DNA from: Nissolia schottii
Lineage: Eukaryota > Streptophyta > Magnoliopsida > Fabales > Fabaceae
DNA length: 64,000 nt
Assembly (NCBI GenBank): GCA_003254905.1
Contig: QANU01027572.1
Coordinates: forward strand, 1-64,000
Reading direction: 5' to 3'
Shown here: positions 56,000-64,000 of the stretch, in pieces
Layout: every line of letters begins with the position of its first letter
How positions within the stretch are numbered: position 1 is the stretch's first letter
Translations under genes and position numbers: made by a program
The notes under the pieces: generated by a model
The model's database searches: none
The model's input: the letters and a program-made list of their open reading frames with translations, nothing else
Told to the model about the DNA's origin: nothing

Positions 56000-56400
56000 T
56001 ACTTCTTCGTTTTTTTGTGGTGTAATGTTTATTTTCTTGTGATGTAATGTTTGCTTATGAGAGAATGGGTGGGAGAGTAGAAAGAGAGTGTGTAATTTAT
56101 TTTTCGCTATTTAATTGGCATGAGTTCCATTTTGTTTTCTTTTTGTGTTCGATTATGTTTGTCTATTATTTTTGTAATGTTTGTTTATCTATTTTAGAAT
56201 ATTTATTTATGAAAGAGCGTGAGTACACATGTTTTTGAGTGAGTCGGGAGTAGAAAAATAGTGCAATAGTTACTTTTTATTATTTAATTTGGCAAATGTC
56301 CTGTTTTATTTTGCTTCTGTATTTGAAAATGTTTGTTTACTGATTTTATAATATTTGTTCATATGTTTTGAAATGTATTTTTTATGCATTTGTCTCAGTA
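56000..56400. repeat. Diverged TAATGTTTGTTTA repeat region upstream of MOC1
   Basis: The word (G)TAATGTTTGTTTA or close variants recurs about eight times. Two longer segments (about 56084-56200 and 56256-56370) align over TTTAATT(T)GGCA, TCC.TTTTGTTTT and ATTATGTTTGT/AAATGTTTGT. Confidence 0.5.
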
Positions 56401-56911
56401 TACGTCCTACGTAACTGTATACTAGCTATACAGTGGATATTTTTTTATACACATATCATTATTGAAAAGTTGATACCTTTTTTAAATAAGTCAAAATTGA
56501 TGTAGCAAGTGAGTTTCACATACGGAGTAAGAGAGTAGATCAGAAAAGATAATATGACTTGGTGGAGGAAGAATGTGATTTGATGCAGAGAGAGAATGCA
56601 TTCAAAATAAAATTTTTATTGTAAAATGACAAAAATGCTATTTGGTTGACAAAAGTTGGCACCCTTATTGAGTGAAATTAAGGTTATGTTTAGGATAATG
56701 GTCAACAAGGGAGTGACACGAAAATAGAGAGTTAAATGAAATGTACATGAGAGTAATTAAATAAGAGAAAATGAAATGATCATTGATGTACACTTTACCT
56801 CGCTTGTCATCCAAAACTCTTCTTTTTTACCCTCCAAATTGAAGATTAAAAAAGAATACACTACTTAGGCTTTGTTTCCTTTCCTCCCCTCATTTTCTCC
56901 ACTGCCAATTC

Positions 56912-59900
56912 ATGGAATCCCTGCAATTGACGCAAGAGTTCCACCAAACCCATTTCCATTTCATGAATAGACTCTCTCCCAAACTCAAAATCACCATTCC
57001 CCTCACCTCCATTGACGTCAGGGCCTTCTGTGCTTCCTCTCCTACCCAAACCCAAACCCGAACCCGAACCCGTACCCAAACCCAAACCCAAAATCTGAAT
57101 CAGCCTCAAATCATAGTTCCTGACAGAAGGCGCAAGGTCAAGGCTTCTGATACTCAACTCAAAGAGAATTGGCTGGCTTCACTCTCTTACCCTTTACCAG
57201 AAAAGACACATCTTTTGAATAAAGAGCAGCACCTGACCCACAAAAATGACGGGTCCAAATGGGTCCTCGGAATCGACCCAGATGTCTCTGGTGCTGTGGC
57301 GCTCTTGAAAACTAATGATTCTGCTTGCATACCTCAGGTACCAAATATGATTAGACGAATGTGAAAATAATTATTATCAAAATTAAATTCAATTTACAAT
57401 AATATTATAGTTAGATAGAATTACTTTATCAGTGAGAAACTTTAGCCGTATAAAAAATGAAACTTTGAAGTTCTTATGTGTGCCGCTTTGGGTTTTTCGT
57501 TTGCCTCAAAATCTTTTGGGGTTTGGTTCAGAATGTACTTAGATGGTGTTTACACATTTCCTTTTACTCAAAGTTTGGCTGTTTGTGGTTTCGTCAAATT
57601 TGGTTCTGTATGTTGTTATGCTTGTATTTATATCAGCATGTTTACTATTAGCAGAATTTCATTTAGTAAATGGGATAAGTCTACTTGTAGAAGGTTTTGT
57701 GTCTTACAATTACTGATGTTTGAACCACGTTGTGTTTGATTGTAAGTTCCTTTGAGGAAGGAGGTGTTCATCTGAAGTGAACAAGAGGGTTCCATTGTAG
57801 GTAGTCTGCTGATTTGTTTAAAAGCCTTTTATTTTCATATGTTGATGGATCAAAATAAAAAGTTTACAATATTTGTGTAGGAACTTAAAAGTTTCGGGTA
57901 TAGGACTATATGAGGATAGGTGGGATTCATTAGGGTTTTTGGGGTTAAGAATTGGGTCTTTTACAGTTTTGCACATGCAAAGAAGCATGTCTTCTTATCA
58001 GTACAAGATATAGATAGGAGATGAAAGCAATGCACATTTTAGATAACTATTTGAAGTAGTGAGACTAATGATAGTAGAAGAGCTGCTATTTGCTATTAAA
58101 ATGATGAGAGGATGCTTTGCAGTGTGGTAGTAAATGCAACAAGGCATAATGACTTATATCTTTCTTATAGTGAATGCACACCATATTTTTACAACCATGG
58201 GAGGAGCTAATATGACTGACCTTTTATTGTTATTATTATAATGAACAGAATCAGATAGGAAATTCTAGGCTATCCAATCCTTAAATAAGGGACATATGAA
58301 TTATGGATAGTAATTGATTCATTAACGTTGACTGGTGACTGATGCTGTGTGCAGTTTTACTATTAGATTTCTTCATAAAAGGAAGAAGCTATGAAACTAT
58401 AAATCATTCTATTTTTGTGAGTTAGCATTAGATCCTATAATTCCCTTTATTTCCATGTTTTAAACTGCTGCTGATATCCTCAGAATTTTATCTTTCTATA
58501 TCTTGCAAGAGAAATTATATCATTTCAGCCCAATGTATGCAGGTATTTGACTCCCCTTATGTGCAAATACTTGTTGGCAAAAGAAGTCGAAGACGCTTAG
58601 ATGCCAAATCTATTGTTCAGATGGTTCGTAGTTTTGATGCTCCAGTAGGTATACTATTGTTTCTCTATCTTTATAATATGCAGGCTTTTTCGAGACTTTG
58701 TTTTTTCGGCTGAGCTTCAACAAAGTATTTATATCCATTTATATTAATGTGAAAATGAATCATCGCCGGTTTTGGTCAAATTATCTATTCTGTCATGTCA
58801 GAGTTGTTAGCCTGCAGTTATAATTATTGACTTCTCATCTTTGATATTCCTCTTTCCGCTTAAGAATGTTATTCTATTCTATCATCTGGTGCGTATTGTA
58901 ACTGTGATATGTTGATAAGCTTATGCTTAGTATTTTATTTGTAAATTTTCTGCAATGCGAAATGTGGAGTTAAAGGAAACTATGGATGGTCAGGCAGTTA
59001 GTTAAGTAAATAAACACAATCTCAGGAGTAGATGGTGTATCGAATCATTGTGGGATCTTGCAACTCTAAAGCCAAAGCTGCCGTTATGTTGCCACTGTTC
59101 ACTGACAGCCATAAGTTTTGATAAGATCTAATATAAGAAGCCACCATTTAAATATTTGAGCAGTTGAATTATGTTGCCATTTACATTATAGGAATAATTT
59201 TATTCATGTGCATTTCTGGAAATGCTAATCGATGAAGTATTGATTGATGTTATTTAATATTTCCTATGCTTGTCCTATTACTGTTCTCAATCTTCTTTTT
59301 TCTTACTTGGAATTCCCGGGATAGGTGAGGCTTAGTTATTCTTTCTGTCTTTTGTACTCTTAAGTTATAAAACCCTAGTAATGATTAGTTATTCTTTCTG
59401 TCTTTTGTACTCTTAAGTTATAAAACCCTAGTAATGATTCCTGAGTTTGCTACTGTCATTTTTGAATCATTATTTAGCTTTGTCATATTTCTTTTGAAGG
59501 TTGACAATATTTATGGTTGGCTATTTGCAAATTGAATCTTGATTTAATCAGGAACTACTGCATATATAGAGCAGTCACTTCCTTATCCACAAGACGGGAA
59601 GCAGGTTGGTATTCTCGCTCTAACTTGAAGGTCTTTTGGAGTTTTCTAATGACATGGATATTTTGCTGATGGTTCATAAATTGAGCGGGTCATGTGGCCT
59701 TGTCATAATTCATGTGAATTTGCATCAACTTCACGTTTGATGGGAAGAAAATTCTGCATTTAGTCTGCAAGTGTAAATTGCTTTCCTTTCAGCTTGACTG
59801 AAAAAATCCTTTCCCTTGAGCAGCGATAAAAATTATGCCATTGCTCAAGTCTTCACTTAATCAAATTTGTTACAACTTGCTACCTGTTCTTTTACTCATT

Positions 59901-62900
59901 ATTTAGAGAATTTAAAGGGGGTGGGGTTGGATGCTTGAATTAATTACTGACAATATCAAGAATAGGTGCCTCTATTTCAAGCATTTAAAGAACTTCACTG
60001 ATGTTGGCCAGTTAGATGGAAATTGATTGCGCTTTTTCAAAGTTGTTGCGGGCACATCTCATGCGTATGAGCTGTGGCTAGCATGTCATGGTTTGACAAA
60101 CAATTGGTGCAAATCTAGTTTAAGTCAAGTCTTATCACTGATAAAATTGTGATTGAAACTGTGATTTGGAAATGTCAATAATGAATTTTAATGTTAAAAC
60201 TTGTGGATTATTTGATTTTTCTTTGAAGATTAGCATGTTGCTTACATTGTTCTATGATCTGTTTAGTTTCAAATAATATAGATAATATTTTTAGCTTACT
60301 TGTATTAATAACGTAAGTGTTATCTAATTTTACTTGAATTAATATTTTTCCCCATATTTTGCAATCAAGGGATGGTGGAGTGGAGGATTTGGGTATGGGC
60401 TATGGATTGGGATCTTAGTTGCCTCAGGGTTTTCTGTTGTTCCGGTGCCATCTTTTACATGGAAAGCAAAATTTGAACTCTCTGGAATCAGGGCCACAAA
60501 GGTTGGTTTGTTCTATCTGGGCAGATATGAAGAATTGTTTGCTAATCGTCTTATGCAAATCGATCACTTTGCCTTGAAAATATATGCATGGTGTCAAACA
60601 ACCATGTATAGAATAATTTAAACAAACATGCACTAAGCTACACTATTTTTAAAATTAAGTTAAATAAATATTAGAAATACATATGGATAAATATATTCCT
60701 GCAGAACTGTTCATGGTTTTTTCTCTCAAGGTAACCATTTGTTTTGCACCACCATTACAGTTTTTCAGAAACAAACTCATTGTACTGATTATCTTAGGGC
60801 TCAATTGCATGGAAGGAAATTTAAGCAACAGTTTCTGATGTTAATGATATTTCTACATTAACTGTGTATTTTTCACTGTGGCTGTTATCCATTGATATTT
60901 GTTGAATGTGGTTGACTTTCATCTGTTAATAATAGCTGTCGGATTTTTAATACTGCAGGATGATAGCAGGAGAGTTGCATCTGCATTATTTCCATCACTG
61001 AGTTCCCTGTTAAGTAGGAAAAAAGACCACGGTACTTATTTCGCTTAAGCCATTATTTAAGAACTATCCTGATAAATTATCAAAGGTTATATTCTAAGCT
61101 TATTATTAGAATGGGATTACTAATATAAGTAATCATAGTCCTACAAATAATATATTGCTTTAAATAATTATAAAATTCTGCCATTAAATTTTTAACATCT
61201 TACAAATCTATACAACTGCCGTGTAGTCTGGTACTTTCAGATGTATTACATCACTGAAAAGTTGCTTCCAATGTCATGTTAATTTGATACTCGTCTTCAA
61301 AACCCGGAAAAGTCTGTTGTCACGTTTCCAGGGAGGCTATAGGGCAACAGCACTCCATTTTTCAGAATTGGGTCAAGAGTCATTGAGCCCTAACCGGTCC
61401 GTTTTGGTGGCTTTGACCTCAACTGGCTCAATCAAATTGGACCAGGCCAATTTTCTTTTGCAAACAAAAGGGAGTTTTGTTGTGATCTTTCTAGTGGGCC
61501 TTGTTGCAGACTATGGGACCCAAGAATTTATTGTTTCAATTATGTTTTTGGGCACAAAAAAAAGGTTTTTTGTTTTTGAGGATTTATTATTGTTATTTTC
61601 TTTGTTAAACCTTGAGGACAAGGTTGATGCCATGGGGATTGAAGTTATAGGAAGGGATATTAGGATATTATAGAGTATTAAGTATAATGAATTATGATAA
61701 GAAAGGATGTTTAGAAGAATATTCCTTGTAACAAATTAGAGAGTGACACATGTCACTAGGAAATAGGAATGTTCTAGACTAGCTTTAGGTTACTATTTAT
61801 GTATCCCTTTCATATGAATGAATGAAGAAAGAAAAGAATGATTTCAATTATGTTTATCATTTGTAGCTTTTAGCATCTTTAGAAATAGTAATTAGCTTTT
61901 TCTTTTCCTATCACCCACCCAAAGTGAATCATATGAGATCTTCCTGTAATAAATTCTCTCTATCTATAGAAGTTGTTTTGACCTGAACATCGGGGATGAT
62001 GACGTCTACTTTGTGCTCTTTGCCGTCCTTTGTGCAATCTGAGCTCCTTTAAGTTTGGGCGATGCCAAGGGCAGACTTGCAAGGAACTCCGACACTCTAA
62101 ATAGTAACGAGTATTGTGAAGTGTCTATGAGAATATACAACATACATGTGTGGCATATCTGTCTCCCTATTTATGGTTAGAGCCTCATGGTTAGTGGGCA
62201 AGGTTGGCGGGATGCTACCCATTATTCGGTAACTACCCACACACTCCATAGTGAGTGAGAGAGTAGGGAGTGGGTTTATCACGTGGCGTGGACGTGGACC
62301 ATGCATGGACTCCATGGGCCTTTGCCTATATAATTCGAGTGCATTGTGACGTGGGCCTAGAACATGGCCTAGATAATCAGCCTAGTACATAGCCCCCAAG
62401 GTCGGAGTGGCATGCCGAGCTTGTATAAATGACTTCAGATTCATCTGGTCAAGCTCATTAGCTTAGAATCTTCATTGATTGGAGCCCCAAGGGATATTCT
62501 CAGTCTCTATCAAGCTTGTATAAATGTCTGAGATTTTATGCAAGTCTTGGTTTTTATGTGCATGGACATCCTCGGGGCTTGAGACCATGAGATATCTGAG
62601 CTCTAAAGCTCAACTAAACCAAGACCTGCATAAAAGCTCAGACATTTATACAAGCTCGGTAGAGACCGAGAATATCCTTAGTGGCTCCACTCGATGATGA
62701 TTCTGAGCTAATGAGCTTGACCAAATGAATATGAAGTCATTTATACAAGCTCAGCACGCCACCTGAAGGCGATGACCGACCTTGGGGGCTGTGTATTTGG
62801 CTGATTATCCATGCGAAGTTTTTGGCCCACATCGCAATGCACTCGAATTATATGGGCAAGACCCCATGGAGTCCATGCGTGGTCCACGTCCATGTCAGGC

Positions 62901-63611
62901 GACGAACCGCCTCCCTCCTAGCCCACTCACTAAGGAGTGCGTGGGTAGTTACTGAATAGTAGGTAGCATCCCACTAACCGTGAGGTTCAGACAATAGATA
63001 GTGAGACAAACACACTACACAGGTATGTTGTCTATTTTCATAGACACTTCACAATACTCATGTTATTGACTAAAGCGTTAGAGTGCCCTATAGGTCCGCC
63101 TCTGATGAAGCCCAAACCTCGGATTGCACAGGGGACTGTAGAGATCATGAAGGACACATCATCATTCCTGATGTTAAGGTTAGAACAGAAGTATTTTTAG
63201 GTTGTATTATATCTGACCGGCTGATTTGAGGAATTTTTTATTGGTGCTATATGTAATCTCTCCAAGAAATTGTCAGAGATTGGGAGGTCTTTTTTTGGTC
63301 TGGTGCAGTGCTAACGTTTAATCCGCCTAAAATTTTGTTCAGGAATAAAAAACTTGTACAAAGTACTCCTGGAGAGGTTTAGGTTATTTCTAAAATGAAT
63401 CCTCAAATTCTGAATATTCCTTGAAATGGATTGTAATCTTGGTATTCGTATCTGTTGGTCATTATGCACTATTTGTGTGAACTTTGATTTTTAATGAATT
63501 TGTTGTGATCCAGGAAGGGCAGAGGCTTTACTTATTGCTGCATATGGCAAAAACCAGAACAATGACTTGGAATCATCTTGTGATACCATCTTAGGGAAAT
63601 TGGAAACTTGA
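56912..63611 (+). CDS. MOC1: Chloroplast Holliday-junction resolvase MOC1, 6 exons
   Basis: Exons: 56912-57337, 58543-58648, 59552-59604, 60370-60501, 60959-61031, 63514-63611; 888 nt, 295 aa. MOC1 (monokaryotic chloroplast 1) is a RuvC-fold nuclease that cuts four-way junctions so that chloroplast nucleoids can segregate. Residues 117-128 ([12 protein letters not shown]) form the first strand, with D122 as likely metal ligand. E184 in [11 protein letters not shown] and D240/D241 in [13 protein letters not shown] fit the other acidic active-site positions. The aromatic/glycine stretch [14 protein letters not shown] (196-209) is also typical. Residues 1 to about 75 look like a transit peptide and include a Thr-Gln/Thr-Arg repeat (45-60) that is not part of the nuclease. 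Introns 1 and 5 are large (1.2 and 2.5 kb), and intron 5 carries mobile DNA. The start is the first ATG of the open frame. Confidence 0.93.
57044..57092 (+). repeat. Coding hexamer repeat ACCCAA/ACCCGA in MOC1 exon 1
   Basis: Eight in-frame hexamers encode alternating Thr-Gln and Thr-Arg (residues 45-60) within the inferred transit peptide. The unit is one base short of the plant telomere heptamer and is probably an ordinary expandable microsatellite. Confidence 0.9.
59332..59437. repeat. 53-base perfect tandem duplication in MOC1 intron 2
   Basis: Copies 59332-59384 and 59385-59437 are identical by eye. Each starts TTAGTTATTCTTTCTG and ends CCCTAGTAATGA. Confidence 0.95.
61284..61860 (+). 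mobile_element. LTR retrotransposon 3' remnant in MOC1 intron 5
   Basis: A plus-strand frame (61284-61673) ends [19 protein letters not shown]. The NLEDKV word is common at the end of plant Ty3/gypsy polyproteins. What follows (61675-61860) is LTR-like, with TTCTAGACTAGC, a short TATGAATGAATGAAG tract and T-rich end. A related word occurs at 26396. No other pol motif remains. Confidence 0.45.
61981..63183. mobile_element. ~1.2 kb foldback (palindromic) element in MOC1 intron 5
   Basis: The left arm (about 61981-62555) and right arm (about 62610-63183) are inverted copies nearly throughout. Examples: GAGTATTGTGAAGTGTCTATGA pairs with TCATAGACACTTCACAATACTC; the word TGGACTCCATG is mirrored by CATGGAGTCCA; GCCCCCAAGGTCGG pairs with CCGACCTTGGGGGC; GTATAAATGACTTCA pairs with TGAAGTCATTTATAC. 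The terminal words are ACCTGAACATC and GATGTTAAGGT. The unpaired loop is under about 60 bases. No coding capacity was found. Confidence 0.85.
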
Positions 63612-64000
63612 AGCATTGGCATGACAAGTGCTTCGTACTCTTGTTTTTCTCTCATTTGAATTTGAGTACCGAGAGAAAAAGGAATTGTCCCAAATACTAT
63701 TCAAACTGTATTTTCGTTTATATTTTTCCAAGCTAATATTTAATTCTTCAAAATGTTAATTCACCTTCATAAGTTCTCATAGTTATTATGCTTCCGATCT
63801 GATTTGAAAATTAATCTGAAAGCATGTTTTATATTAAGGCCACTTTTTTGTGGTACACGGTAAGGCTTTTAAATAAGCCGAAAGACAGTTAAGAGATAGT
63901 ACTTTAAGTGAAATCTCTTTTGGTCTTGCCTCAAGGGGTAAATTAATGTTGTATTTAACTCTTATTGAAAGATATATTATATGTTTGACTCAAAAATATA
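63612..64000 (+). other. MOC1 3' flank
   Basis: Sequence after the MOC1 stop codon, presumably 3' UTR and beyond. No other feature was recognised. Confidence 0.3.

Noticed and set aside
57044..57092. Interstitial telomere repeat.
   Set aside because: The unit is ACCCAA/ACCCGA (six bases, coding), not the plant heptamer CCCTAAA.
1..64000. tRNA, rRNA, snoRNA clusters or CRISPR-like arrays.
   Set aside because: None seen on either strand. The only tRNA-like sequence is the SINE at 25700-25894, which lacks a tRNA fold and ends in poly(A).

Overview
The window is nuclear DNA of a flowering plant, almost certainly a eudicot. It is AT-rich, has spliced genes with GT/AG introns, and is filled with plant retrotransposons, SINEs, LINEs and MITEs. 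I could not place the family or genus. I rebuilt four protein-coding genes by joining exons by eye. Every junction listed keeps the reading frame and uses GT/AG sites.

Layout. (1) 1-3400: simple-sequence and retrotransposon debris. (2) 3406-8740, minus strand: a two-coding-exon gene for a divergent ERD7/senescence-domain protein, with a 5'-UTR exon near 9990-10045. (3) 10050-13060: a CACTA-like end, microsatellites and unassigned DNA. (4) 13065-49018, minus strand: a 36 kb, 21-exon gene for Nudix hydrolase 3, a fusion of a Nudix domain and an M49 (dipeptidyl-peptidase III-like) metallopeptidase domain, 783 aa. Only about 2.35 kb of it is coding. The introns hold a nest of Ty1/copia elements, a probable Ty3/gypsy-type element with a SINE and a TIR transposon inside it, L1-type LINE fragments, RTE-type 3' ends and several MITEs. 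(5) 50689-54280, minus strand: an 11-exon gene for plastid 4-diphosphocytidyl-2-C-methyl-D-erythritol kinase (ISPE, MEP isoprenoid pathway), 396 aa. (6) 56912-63611, plus strand: a 6-exon gene for the chloroplast Holliday-junction resolvase MOC1, 295 aa. Its last intron carries a retroelement remnant and a ~1.2 kb near-perfect palindrome.

ISPE and MOC1 are head to head, 2.6 kb apart, and both proteins are expected in plastids. The space between them holds an LTR-like sequence, so a shared promoter is not obvious. I see no operon-like or defence-like system. The noteworthy content is the fused NUDX3 protein with its variant motifs, the divergent ERD7-like protein, and an unusually readable record of nested insertions, several with target-site duplications (TSDs).

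No tRNA, rRNA or CRISPR feature was seen.
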